Shown here: piece by piece, positions 1 to 8,205 of the stretch | How positions within the stretch are numbered: the first letter of the stretch is position 1 | Layout of the letters: every line of letters starts with the position of its first letter | Assembly (NCBI GenBank): GCA_947168315.1 | Contig: CAMVLL010000012.1 | Coordinates: 1-39,617 of the forward strand | DNA: 39,617 nucleotides | Reading direction: 5' to 3' | Source of the DNA: an uncultured Bacteroidota bacterium | GTDB lineage: Bacteria; Bacteroidota; Bacteroidia; Bacteroidales; Bacteroidaceae | The notes under the pieces: generated by a model | What the model saw: the letters and a program-made list of their open reading frames with translations, nothing else | Told to the model about the DNA's origin: nothing | The model's database searches: none | Program-made: the position numbers and the translations under genes

Positions 1-2
1 GC

Positions 3-68
3 ACTAAGGTAAGTGAAAAATCTGACATGGCAAAATCCTGGGCAACTTTTTGTTACTCAGGAACTTAG
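3..68 (+). CDS. Possible 3' tail of a gene entering from the left edge
   Basis: A short open frame enters the window at its left edge and ends at a TAG at 66-68. It reads about 21 codons, ending in SWATFCYSGT. No start is visible and I do not recognise the family. The stretch that follows (about 85-110) contains TGCGGAATTTAGG, which could be the end of an insertion sequence, but no matching inverted copy is in view. It may equally be non-coding sequence. Confidence 0.2.
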   Translation, partial: TKVSEKSDMAKSWATFCYSGT

Positions 69-280
69 AAAAATAAATAAACTAAAGTGCTGCGGAATTT
101 AGGTATTGTAAAAAGGAGAATTAAAAGTTGTCATATTATTTATTCATCCGAAAAGGATTACTTTTACTATCTCACTTTTTATTGACCTGACTGACAGACA
201 ACCATCCAAAAAATTCTGAGTATTCCTTAATCGAACAATCCAGCAACAGATAGCATGTATCCGACAAAATCTCAAATATC

Positions 281-1609
281 TTATGCTCCGAACCAAACGT
301 GCTGGTTAACCAACGACTGTCGAAGTTTCTGGATGTCGATGTTTCGAGGTAGTTCATTCGATTTCACCGCCAAGGCTGCTGCTGTACCTGCTCCTTGTCC
401 AGTAACCAGACAAGTTCCTATGATGCGTGCATCCTCCATCAGCGCTTTTTCATAGCAAAAACAACGACCAGCAACAAGAAGATTATCGATGGTCTTAGGC
501 ACTAATGAGCGATAAGGAATCTGCCAATAAGGACGTTTGCTCGGGGTTATCCTTTGATCCTTATATGTCAGATTAGTCCATGCACCACTTACTCCGATAG
601 CATCATCGAAGTTTCGGTAAGTCATACTATCCTCAAGCGTCAGCATATACTCTCCATCCAAGATTCGGGAAAGCCGGACACCAATCTGTGAGGCAGTATC
701 CAAAAGATAAATATCCTGATAACCTGGCATTTTCTTCACTTCCTGGATATGCTCCCATGTATCTTTGCGGAATTTCTGCTGTAAGCGGGAAAGATTCTCT
801 ACATCCAAGGCATCCTGTTCCACTTCGCCCCAAACATTATACCAACTTACACCAGGAATCGGAGTATCACTACCTATATTTTGATAGACATAACCTGGGG
901 CCTTTCGATTCACCTTATCAGCATTGCCCACACGATAGTTCATTCCAATAGCATACTTGATGACATCAAACTGTTCTCCTGCCCACTTAAAGACATCTCC
1001 GTCACCAGTACAATCGATGACAACTTTTGCCAAGATAGCTTGTCTGCCAGATTTACTTTCTACATAAACACCTTTAATAGTGCGTTTATCCATGATTGCT
1101 CCAGCTGCCCAAGTATGGTACAACACGTGTACCCCAGCTTCGCTTACCATCTCGTCCAATACATATTTTCCAGCTTCGGGATCAATTGTAGGATTTACTT
1201 CATCAATGGCCATGTTCATTGCACGTAAACGATCGACCATCTCACCACTCACTCCATGAATAACCTGTACTCGTTCCCCACTCTGTGATAATCCGTGGGT
1301 AGATAATAAGGGCAGGACCAAACCACCAGTCCACAATCCACCCAGATGATTATATCTTTCCAACAAATAAGTCTCCGCCCCAGTTCTACTAGCTGCAACT
1401 GCAGCAGCCACACCGGCAGGTCCACCACCAACCACCAACACATCTGTTTTTGCTAAGATAGAAACACGCTTGGCCGGTTCAGTGATATACTCCGACCCGT
1501 CTTCTGCTTGCTTGGGAACAAACTCCTTATCCTTTGGAGAAACACAACCACCTAATGCCAGCGTACCACCCGCTAACATCATATTTGTTATGAAATCACG
1601 ACGTTTCAT
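281..1609 (-). CDS. Exported FAD-dependent oxidoreductase (FAD_oxidored, PF12831-like), Tat-type lipoprotein
   Basis: A 442-residue flavoprotein. The N-terminus carries KRRDFI, a fit to the twin-arginine motif, followed by a hydrophobic stretch and an LGGC lipobox. This predicts export of a folded protein and lipid anchoring. The dinucleotide-binding motif GGGPAG lies near residue 62, followed by an E at the end of the second strand (LLERYNHLGG). The C-terminal GQGAGTAAALAV segment matches the second FAD contact of the family. It is the last gene of a four-gene minus-strand operon; its ATG overlaps the stop of the upstream GH30 gene by one base (TAATG). The substrate is unknown. Annotation pipelines often call such proteins 'xanthan lyase', which the sequence does not support. 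It is more divergent than the other two flavoproteins of the operon. Confidence 0.85.
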   Translation of the reverse strand: MKRRDFITNMMLAGGTLALGGCVSPKDKEFVPKQAEDGSEYITEPAKRVSILAKTDVLVVGGGPAGVAAAVAASRTGAETYLLERYNHLGGLWTGGLVLPLLSTHGLSQSGERVQVIHGVSGEMVDRLRAMNMAIDEVNPTIDPEAGKYVLDEMVSEAGVHVLYHTWAAGAIMDKRTIKGVYVESKSGRQAILAKVVIDCTGDGDVFKWAGEQFDVIKYAIGMNYRVGNADKVNRKAPGYVYQNIGSDTPIPGVSWYNVWGEVEQDALDVENLSRLQQKFRKDTWEHIQEVKKMPGYQDIYLLDTASQIGVRLSRILDGEYMLTLEDSMTYRNFDDAIGVSGAWTNLTYKDQRITPSKRPYWQIPYRSLVPKTIDNLLVAGRCFCYEKALMEDARIIGTCLVTGQGAGTAAALAVKSNELPRNIDIQKLRQSLVNQHVWFGA

Positions 1610-3039
1610 TATTTCTTTATTTGAATTGTATTGATTGAATTTGCTTGTAATGATAATGAAAGGACTTTGTCGCCTATTTTAAGGTTCAGATTCTTTACCG
1701 TTTCTTCCTTGTTACATAAAATAAGAACCAAGCCCCCATCCGAATTGCGAAAAGCCAAAACATCATCATAAGAACCAGAGACAGGAAGAAGATGAGCTCC
1801 AGGTAAAACATAATGACTGGCATGTTTCATCAAATAATACTCATAATTGTACTTATATGTCTTCGTTTCAGGATCCACCGAAATCAACGAGTTCTGCTTC
1901 CATCCCCATCGACTGATATAATCTTTTTCCAATGATGTATTCCAATATGTATATACATTCGCACCATTGCTTAGATAATGCTTCATCAACGACCAAGAAT
2001 ATAAGCACGTCTTCCAGTCGTTTCTACCATCACCACACTCCTGCTCCGTCTGGTAGATTGTCAAGGAAGGATTTTCCTGATGTATCTTTCCAATAGCATG
2101 TTTTCCTGCCCATTGAAATCCTACACCTTGAATATACTGACTGCTTTTCGGGTCTTTGAGCAAAGTATCAACCAACAAGGTGTTCGCCCTCTCTACCGTT
2201 CCAAACATCAAGCCGACGCCTATTTCTTTCATCTTAGGCCCCAAGAAACCACCAACAAATCGATTCAATCCCTCTGCCGTCCATGTACAACTCGGGAAGA
2301 CCTGACAGGAATTAAACTCGTTCTGTGGCATAACCATTGAGATATTGATATTTTGTTCCCGATAAGCTTGGATAAACTTTGCAAAGTAAAGAGCATAGGC
2401 CTCTAAATAAGAATCTTCCTGTATGAACATATTCGTTCCTTCCATACCTTGTTGCTCTGGTAATAAGCCGTTATAGTATTTATCATCTACTCCATCACGG
2501 CTCAAGTTACAAGCATAATGCTTATTATATTTCATCCACGAAGGTGGTGACCATGGTGATGCCCACAACTTCAACTCCTTATTATATTTCAATGCTTCGT
2601 GAATGAAAGGTATCAATCCTTTTTTATCTCGTTCAATGGAGAATTTCTCCATCGCAAAATCTCCTTCATTCTCATTATAAGAATACCAGTCTGTTGCAAA
2701 ATCATTCGCTGCTACAGGCATTCGGCAAATTGTGAAGTTGGCTCCATAACCTGGTTGGAATAACTCTTTGAATATTTCATCCTTGTCGGCTGATGATAAT
2801 AAGTCTAACGAGAGCCATCCACACTCATTAAAACAAGAACCAAAGCCATCAATAACCTGAAGAGGATGATCAGCATCTATTTCTACATCAATCATAGCTG
2901 AATTATCCCCTGCAACTTCAACATCTTCCACCATCTGCCATGAGGCATCTGGAGTTGTCATCACCCACTCAATGGATTGTTTTTCCTTGCACGCTAACAG
3001 GCATATTGAACATAACAAGGCTAATAGAACTTTTATCAT
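1609..3039 (-). CDS. Glycoside hydrolase family 30 lipoprotein (glucosylceramidase / endo-beta-1,6-glucanase-like)
   Basis: A 476-residue retaining glycosidase with a lipoprotein signal peptide (lipobox LLAC, Cys17). The GH30 (beta/alpha)8 barrel starts at IDGFGSCFNE (about 63-72). SPWSPPSWMK (161-170) is a family hallmark. The acid/base is predicted as E241 in MPQNEF and the nucleophile as E332 in YQTEQECG. A C-terminal beta-sandwich of about 75 residues ends the protein, as usual for the family. Known GH30 activities in this size range include beta-glucosylceramidase and endo-beta-1,6-glucanase; the sequence alone does not choose between them. It lies 12 bp downstream of one FAD oxidoreductase and overlaps the next by one base, so all are probably made from one message and act on the same glycan outside the cytoplasm. 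Confidence 0.88.
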   Translation of the reverse strand: MIKVLLALLCSICLLACKEKQSIEWVMTTPDASWQMVEDVEVAGDNSAMIDVEIDADHPLQVIDGFGSCFNECGWLSLDLLSSADKDEIFKELFQPGYGANFTICRMPVAANDFATDWYSYNENEGDFAMEKFSIERDKKGLIPFIHEALKYNKELKLWASPWSPPSWMKYNKHYACNLSRDGVDDKYYNGLLPEQQGMEGTNMFIQEDSYLEAYALYFAKFIQAYREQNINISMVMPQNEFNSCQVFPSCTWTAEGLNRFVGGFLGPKMKEIGVGLMFGTVERANTLLVDTLLKDPKSSQYIQGVGFQWAGKHAIGKIHQENPSLTIYQTEQECGDGRNDWKTCLYSWSLMKHYLSNGANVYTYWNTSLEKDYISRWGWKQNSLISVDPETKTYKYNYEYYLMKHASHYVLPGAHLLPVSGSYDDVLAFRNSDGGLVLILCNKEETVKNLNLKIGDKVLSLSLQANSINTIQIKK

Positions 3040-3051
3040 AAACTTGTATTA

Positions 3052-4941
3052 TTATTTTTTGTGTACTATATCTTTTTTCTCAAGCATTGATTGATAAATC
3101 TGTTCCAAAACGTCTTTTCTGGTTGATTTACCTACGACTATATCTTGGAGGGTTTCTCCACTTAATTCTTTCCATCGGTTCAAGGTCTTTTCGTCAATCT
3201 TCTTCGAAAGGTCAGCATTCCACTCTGGTAGATAACCTTTCAATCCCATAAATTGTGACAAAGGAAAGTCTGCATCATTAGGATCTACATCTTTGTAGTA
3301 AATTAGGGTCATTCCTTGTTGGATTAATTTTCGTTGCAATTCAAGGATATTCACATCCTGTACTTTTTCCTTTCGATCGATTGCTATTGATGACGCAACT
3401 CCAGCAGCTTGTCCCATCGCCATCCAACAAGGCTCCATCCGTAACGTAGAAAACCCAATATGACTTCCTGATACTGGAACAGGCAAAAGAAGGTTATCTA
3501 CTTCTTTGGGAACGATTACCCCATAAGGAACGGTATAAACAGCAGTCGGATAGCTCAGAAAACCATCCAAATGAATTCTTCCAGATTCTCTTTTCCTTAC
3601 CGCGTGCGAGTCCAATGCATAATGACTAGCAGTAATACTTGTTTCATACAAAGGAGGACGACCTCCTTCTTTTACAGGAATAGCATCATTTGCGGTAAAA
3701 AAGTGTAAACCTACAAAACGTCGACCTTCACGAACATATACTTGACGAGGGAAATGCTCATTATCCAAATATTCATCCTTAGCCAAGCCCCATTCCCGGA
3801 CAGCATCACGAAATTGTTTTGGAAGAGCCTCATCGTTTTGTGCAAAATAGAACAAGCCTTGGATATACTCTTTCAAGCGTTGAGCAAACTTATCTCTCCA
3901 TTCCCAAGAAGATGTTGGCCAAGGCCAATTTTCCTCCGGCAAATCTGTGGACAAGAATACTCCATGTTGGTTATTAGCATCTGTCTTTTGATTAGGAACG
4001 CCAACCATATTAGTTACCTTGGCTATTCCCCATTTGTCACCAGGAATAGATGACTTAGCTCCCGCCAGCACTTTTCCCTTATTTTGCGTCATCATCTCCT
4101 GTGTGACGGATTGCATAGCTTTATCTGTGTTTCGACCAAGCAGCACATCTTCTATCATCGAGATATATTCTTCTCTGTCATAGTGCTCTGGTTTCTCAAA
4201 TAAGAGTCGATTTGATGGATTATTTGTCAGACACAGCCGATAATTATATGCCTGAACTGCATTATCAGCCTGAAATGTGGAGCCACTGCCCTCCGGACCC
4301 CCCCAATACTTATAGACGCGTCCAGCTCCTGGTTCGTTAAACTCCGTTTTTCCTTCTCTTCCAACTTTAAAAGGAATACCTGCAGCAGCACCAAGGTCGC
4401 CCTCATAGGTAGCATCAAGAAAAACACGACCTTTGTATTCTTCCCGTTCACCGGTCAATCGATTTAGAAGATAGATTTTTTGAATAGAGTTTCCGCTCTT
4501 AACAACATTCTGGAGGTCAGCATCAAATTGACGCATCGTCAATACTTTGATATACGACTTGTTTTCTTCCAGAAAATCGTCGAATACCTTTGTGGCTGCA
4601 GATGGTTCAAAATGATAACCATCACTACAATCTTTTACCTGTTGAGAATCAGGGCCATATTTCTCAACATAATATTTTTTTATTCGTTGTACAAACTCAC
4701 GAAAAAGGCCGGTTGTCGCATTTCGCGTATGAATATCCGTAGCCCCCAAGCCATTAGCTGGCAATCCTCCTACATGAGAGGTTCGTTCGAGAATTACGGA
4801 CGTTTTTCCTTCCCTTGCTGCAGCAACGGCTGCCATGATTCCGCCCGGATTTCCACCGACAATAACAAGATCATATTGTTCTTGAGCAAATAACGGGAAG
4901 CAAAACAGACATACAATTATGCCACAAACAAGTTTTCTCAT
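3052..4941 (-). CDS. Secreted FAD-dependent oxidoreductase (FAD_oxidored family)
   Basis: A 629-residue flavoprotein with a cleavable Sec signal peptide ending FCFPLFAQ. The FAD-binding Rossmann motif is VVGGNPGGIMAA (about residues 27-38; GGNPGG replaces the classical GGGPAG). It is followed by LERTSHVGGLPANGLGATD. A C-terminal FAD contact (LRMEPCWMAMGQAAG) is close to the equivalent segment of the 4958-6535 gene, so the two are paralogues. About 110 extra C-terminal residues, charged and helical in appearance, are absent from that paralogue. It is the second gene of the operon, 16 bp behind the first and 12 bp ahead of the GH30 gene. A sugar or glycoside substrate is inferred from the neighbours only. 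No haem or cytochrome motif that could serve as electron acceptor is visible. Confidence 0.85.
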   Translation of the reverse strand: MRKLVCGIIVCLFCFPLFAQEQYDLVIVGGNPGGIMAAVAAAREGKTSVILERTSHVGGLPANGLGATDIHTRNATTGLFREFVQRIKKYYVEKYGPDSQQVKDCSDGYHFEPSAATKVFDDFLEENKSYIKVLTMRQFDADLQNVVKSGNSIQKIYLLNRLTGEREEYKGRVFLDATYEGDLGAAAGIPFKVGREGKTEFNEPGAGRVYKYWGGPEGSGSTFQADNAVQAYNYRLCLTNNPSNRLLFEKPEHYDREEYISMIEDVLLGRNTDKAMQSVTQEMMTQNKGKVLAGAKSSIPGDKWGIAKVTNMVGVPNQKTDANNQHGVFLSTDLPEENWPWPTSSWEWRDKFAQRLKEYIQGLFYFAQNDEALPKQFRDAVREWGLAKDEYLDNEHFPRQVYVREGRRFVGLHFFTANDAIPVKEGGRPPLYETSITASHYALDSHAVRKRESGRIHLDGFLSYPTAVYTVPYGVIVPKEVDNLLLPVPVSGSHIGFSTLRMEPCWMAMGQAAGVASSIAIDRKEKVQDVNILELQRKLIQQGMTLIYYKDVDPNDADFPLSQFMGLKGYLPEWNADLSKKIDEKTLNRWKELSGETLQDIVVGKSTRKDVLEQIYQSMLEKKDIVHKK

Positions 4942-4957
4942 ATTAACAATGATTGCC

Positions 4958-6535
4958 CTATCTGTTGAATATCTCCATAACCTTGCGTGAGTCTACTTTC
5001 TGCACACAATTATTGTGATTATCAATAGCCAAACAAGCAGCTATTGCAGCATTTTGACCCAGTACCATGAAGACAGGTTCCATGCGAATTGATCCGTAAG
5101 CTATATGAGAAGCCGACAAACAAACAGGAACGAGCAAGTTGGAAACCTCTTCCTCCTTAGGAGTGATGGCACGATAGGAAATATTATAAGGACCTCCAGG
5201 CCAAACCTCTACGTTTCCTTCATTCTTAACCATTCCATTTACGACATATCGTCCACAATTATGACTATCCATATTATAAGCACCCCATCCTACTACGTCT
5301 TCTGCAGTCTGCTTATGCTGACAATAGTCCTGAGTCATTACCATCCGTCCAATCATACGGCGAGCTTCTCGAATATAAAGCTGTGGAGTGAAATGGTCAG
5401 TATCCTCATATTCATCCTTCGGATAGCCCCAACGTAGCATTTCATCGCGAATTGTTTTAGGAACGCGGGAGTCATGGCCTACGAAATACAACATTCCTTT
5501 CGTATAGTCGATATGATCTTTAAAAATCTTTTCCCGGACTTCATAACTTCCATCTGGATAATCCCAATTTGCACCAATCATATCCGTTGAAAAAGCGTTT
5601 CGATTATTAATATCTGTCTTATGATTCGGCATAGAAGACCAAATAAACAGTTCGTTAAGTTTGGTATAATTTGCTTTTTCGATCAAACGAATCATCAGTT
5701 CGTATTTTGAAGGATCATAGTTTTCAGGTTTTGTTATTTCAATCTTTTTTTCAGGGTCATCCGTTAGTGTGATTCTAAAGTTATATGCTTGAACATCTTT
5801 GTTGCCGGAGCCTTGTTTGCCCATTTCTCCTGGCAGAATACCATATAACAAACCACTTTTAGGATCTCCTTTAATCTTATATGGGTCGACTCCATCAGGG
5901 AATTGGTGGCCATGCAACATCTGAACTCCATTTAATGATTCTCCGTATTGTTCATTATCCTCGCGTCCTACAAAATAGGATACGCCAGCCAAAGCCATTA
6001 AATCACCTTCATAACTACAATCAATAAAGACTTTTGCCTTGACCTCATTAAAAGTATCTGCTTTTGAGGTGTCTTCAAGGACAATGCTTTGAATGGTATT
6101 ATTGTTTTTCTTTGCTTCAATTATTCTGTTTTGGTATAATACCTGAATATCAGCCTCTTTTATATACTGATTGAAGACATCCAAAGCAACATGTGGCTCA
6201 AACAGAAAAACAGGTTCATCTTTTCCATACTGTTTTCCTATTCGGCGATAAAAATCCAAAGACAAACCTTGAATAATCTCAACCTTTCCAATGTCGGTTT
6301 GGCCTAAACCTCCTGATGACAATCCACCTATACGCTTCGTCGGCTCAACCAACAAAACACTTTTTCCTTGTTTTTTTGCGGTATAAGCAGCAATTACTCC
6401 ACCCGAAGTTGCTCCATACACACAAACATCAACTTTAATTACACTATTGTTGGAATCTTGATTCTCTACTTTTTTACAACCAGAACAGAAAACAATAAAA
6501 ACAACTAAAACAATGAAACTAAATACCTTCTTCAT
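4958..6535 (-). CDS. FAD-dependent oxidoreductase lipoprotein (FAD_oxidored family)
   Basis: A 525-residue flavoprotein and the first gene of the minus-strand operon. The N-terminus is a lipoprotein signal (hydrophobic core, then FCSGC). The FAD motif is VYGATSGGVIAA, with LLVEPTKRIGGLSSGGLGQTD after it. The second FAD contact is IRMEPVFMVLGQNAA near the C-terminus. It resembles the 3052-4941 product along its length, including the RMEP and SHI segments, but lacks that protein's C-terminal extension. A TACATTTG box lies 25 bp upstream of the start. The substrate is not known; placement with a GH30 lipoprotein suggests oxidation of a glycan-derived sugar or an aglycone at the cell envelope. 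Confidence 0.85.
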   Translation of the reverse strand: MKKVFSFIVLVVFIVFCSGCKKVENQDSNNSVIKVDVCVYGATSGGVIAAYTAKKQGKSVLLVEPTKRIGGLSSGGLGQTDIGKVEIIQGLSLDFYRRIGKQYGKDEPVFLFEPHVALDVFNQYIKEADIQVLYQNRIIEAKKNNNTIQSIVLEDTSKADTFNEVKAKVFIDCSYEGDLMALAGVSYFVGREDNEQYGESLNGVQMLHGHQFPDGVDPYKIKGDPKSGLLYGILPGEMGKQGSGNKDVQAYNFRITLTDDPEKKIEITKPENYDPSKYELMIRLIEKANYTKLNELFIWSSMPNHKTDINNRNAFSTDMIGANWDYPDGSYEVREKIFKDHIDYTKGMLYFVGHDSRVPKTIRDEMLRWGYPKDEYEDTDHFTPQLYIREARRMIGRMVMTQDYCQHKQTAEDVVGWGAYNMDSHNCGRYVVNGMVKNEGNVEVWPGGPYNISYRAITPKEEEVSNLLVPVCLSASHIAYGSIRMEPVFMVLGQNAAIAACLAIDNHNNCVQKVDSRKVMEIFNR

Positions 6536-6559
6536 AAATCATTATATTGCAATTCAATA

Positions 6560-6567
6560 CAAATGTA
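6560..6567 (-). promoter_or_regulatory. Predicted -7 box (TACATTTG) of the flavoprotein/GH30 operon
   Basis: Read on the minus strand the sequence is TACATTTG, a full match to the Bacteroidetes sigma-ABfr -7 consensus TAnnTTTG. It lies 25 bp upstream of the first ATG of the operon. A TTG about 23 bp further upstream (6591-6593) is a weak -33 candidate with a slightly long spacer. Confidence 0.5.
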
Positions 6568-6792
6568 AGAAAAAGTCTTCTATTATAAAACAATCGTTAT
6601 TTTTTTGTAGAAAATCATTTCACATTTTAAAAGTGTACCTATTTAGTTTAATATTACTATATAAAAAGGAAAGTGTTAATGTTAATGCCATATTTAACGC
6701 CAAAAGCCTCCCTATGCCCTCAAATTAAAAAACATCCTTCACCTTCACCGTTTCTGCAACTAACATAATTTCAAAATGTTACAAATTAGATA

Positions 6793-6823
6793 AAACAAAA
6801 AAGGTGAACCATTAGGGTTCACC
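6793..6823 (-). terminator. Intrinsic terminator for the glycerate kinase operon
   Basis: Arms GGTGAACC (6803-6810) and GGTTCACC (6816-6823) form a perfect 8-bp stem around a 5-base loop. On the minus strand the hairpin is followed by a T-rich tract (complement of 6793-6802). It therefore stops transcription coming from the kinase/protease operon about 240 bp past the glycerate kinase stop, before the flavoprotein promoter. Confidence 0.7.
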
Positions 6824-6911
6824 AGGCCTAAAATGCCTAAAAAAGGGTATATGGATTTTTGAGTTGAAATATTCGAAAACGATAAGGATATGGGGTCGAC
6901 AAAAACACCCC

Positions 6912-7032
6912 TTCAAAAACTCGATGTTTGGTTTCAAAAACTTGATGTTCTGCTTCAAAAACTCGATTTTTCGGGGTTAAAAACTCGATAATTGAAAATA
7001 AAAATACGATGATAGTGAGTCAAAAACTCAAC
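6912..7032. repeat. Six-unit 21-bp-phased A-tract repeat
   Basis: Copies of a core close to TTCAAAAACTCGAT start at 6912, 6933, 6954, 6977, 6998 and 7019, giving spacings of 21, 21, 23, 21 and 21 bp. The first four copies are nearly identical in the core; the last two are degenerate (ATAAAAATACGAT and GTCAAAAACTCAA). The bases between cores are not conserved. On the minus strand the array lies between the glycerate kinase stop and its terminator, so it would be in the 3' UTR of that message. As DNA, A-tracts every two helical turns predict curvature. Confidence 0.8.
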
Positions 7033-7062
7033 AAAATGAAATTATGATCAAAGTTTGGGATT

Positions 7063-8199
7063 TTATCTGCTGAAGAACAGCCGAAGGATCTGATTCACCG
7101 TCTGACTCAAATGAGCTAATGTGTATTCTTTATTCATTGATTTATCCAGACTTACTGGCCCAGATTGGATTGAAAATACAGCGGTGAAACCTCTTTTATT
7201 AAGTTCATCTACCGCTTCTACCGCACCTCCTATCGCAACGACAGGTATTTGATGTTTTTTGCTTAAGTCCAAAATGCCTTGCAGGGCTTTTCCCATACAA
7301 GTTTGTCTATCTACCTTGCCTTCGCCGGTTACCACAAGTGAGGCTTCCTTTATTACATTTTCAAAACCCAACAAGCGTAATACCGTCGGGCTTCCTGGCA
7401 TCAGTTTAACGTTCAAAAAAGGCAGTAATCCTCCTGCCATTCCTCCCGCTGCGCCTGCTCCAGCCTGAAGATTGATATCTTTACCAAATTGGCGGAGTAT
7501 TAGTTCTCGATAATGACATAAACCTTCATCCAGTTCTCTAACTTCATCGGAAGAAGCTCCCTTTTGAGGAGCAAACACATAGGCCGCCCCGTTTTTCCCA
7601 CAAAAAGGATTGTCAACATCACAAATTATGGTAAAGGAAATATTTTTAAGTGATGAGAACATAGAAGTTGTGTCAATTTTATCTATGCTCTTCAATGTTT
7701 TTCCACAAGAATCGACTGTTCTTCCTTCTTTATCTAGAAAAGAAACACCCATTGCTGCAAGCATTCCCGTACCGGCATCATTTGTAGCGCTTCCTCCTAA
7801 CCCTAAAAGAATATGAGTACAACCTTTTTGAACAGCATCTAGGACCATCTCACCTACGCCATAGGTGGAAGTAAACATTGGGTTCCGTTCTTTCTCCGAC
7901 AAAAGGGGCAGTCCTGCCGCTGACGCCATCTCCATGATAGCCAAATGTTGGTCATAAACGATCGCATATCTCGTATTAAAGGAACGCATCAATGGGTCGT
8001 GTACAGTACAACAGACGGATTCTGCTCCTAAGGCATCAGCGAGTATCTCGACCGTACCTTCTCCGCCATCAGCAATCGGGAAAGATACGACGTCTATATC
8101 TTCCCATTCTGAACTGATAGCTCGTTGCAATGTCTGAGTTATTTCCTTTGAGCTTACAGATCCTTTAAACGAGTCGAATGCCAGAACGACCTTTTTCAT
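7063..8199 (-). CDS. garK: Glycerate kinase (glycerate 2-kinase type, GarK/GlxK family)
   Basis: A 378-residue cytoplasmic kinase that phosphorylates D-glycerate with ATP, feeding it into lower glycolysis. The family N-terminus VVLAFDSFKGSVSS is present, followed by FPIADGGEGTVE (about 41-52). The glycine-rich GLGGSATNDAGTGMLAA (about 133-149) and GAGAAGGMAGGL segments are typical of PF02595, and VVTGEGKVDRQT is a C-terminal signature. Length is normal for the family. It is the last gene of a minus-strand operon, 6 bp behind the protease gene, and ends at the terminator near 6803. The symbol is by family; glxK is an equally valid name. Confidence 0.92.
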   Translation of the reverse strand: MKKVVLAFDSFKGSVSSKEITQTLQRAISSEWEDIDVVSFPIADGGEGTVEILADALGAESVCCTVHDPLMRSFNTRYAIVYDQHLAIMEMASAAGLPLLSEKERNPMFTSTYGVGEMVLDAVQKGCTHILLGLGGSATNDAGTGMLAAMGVSFLDKEGRTVDSCGKTLKSIDKIDTTSMFSSLKNISFTIICDVDNPFCGKNGAAYVFAPQKGASSDEVRELDEGLCHYRELILRQFGKDINLQAGAGAAGGMAGGLLPFLNVKLMPGSPTVLRLLGFENVIKEASLVVTGEGKVDRQTCMGKALQGILDLSKKHQIPVVAIGGAVEAVDELNKRGFTAVFSIQSGPVSLDKSMNKEYTLAHLSQTVNQILRLFFSR

Positions 8200-8205
8200 A
8201 CCATG

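Larger units (their letters stand above)
6536..7062. other. 527-bp gene-free gap between two minus-strand operons
   Basis: There is no convincing coding sequence. Minor open frames are AT-rich low-complexity readings. The gap holds the promoter of the downstream operon (6560-6567), a minus-strand terminator (6793-6823) and a phased tandem repeat (6912-7032). The part from about 6580 to 6790 is AT-rich, and I see no further structure in it. Confidence 0.7.

Noticed and set aside
172-357. Minus-strand 61-codon frame overlapping the end of the first flavoprotein gene
   Set aside because: Most of it lies over the coding end of the flavoprotein in another frame; no signal, domain or leader supports it.
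281-6535. Classical polysaccharide utilisation locus
   Set aside because: No SusC/D-like pair, sigma/anti-sigma pair or hybrid two-component system is visible nearby.
6912-7032. CRISPR-like array
   Set aside because: Repeat cores are about 14 bp with 7-bp gaps, too short for spacers, the copies decay, and no cas genes are present.
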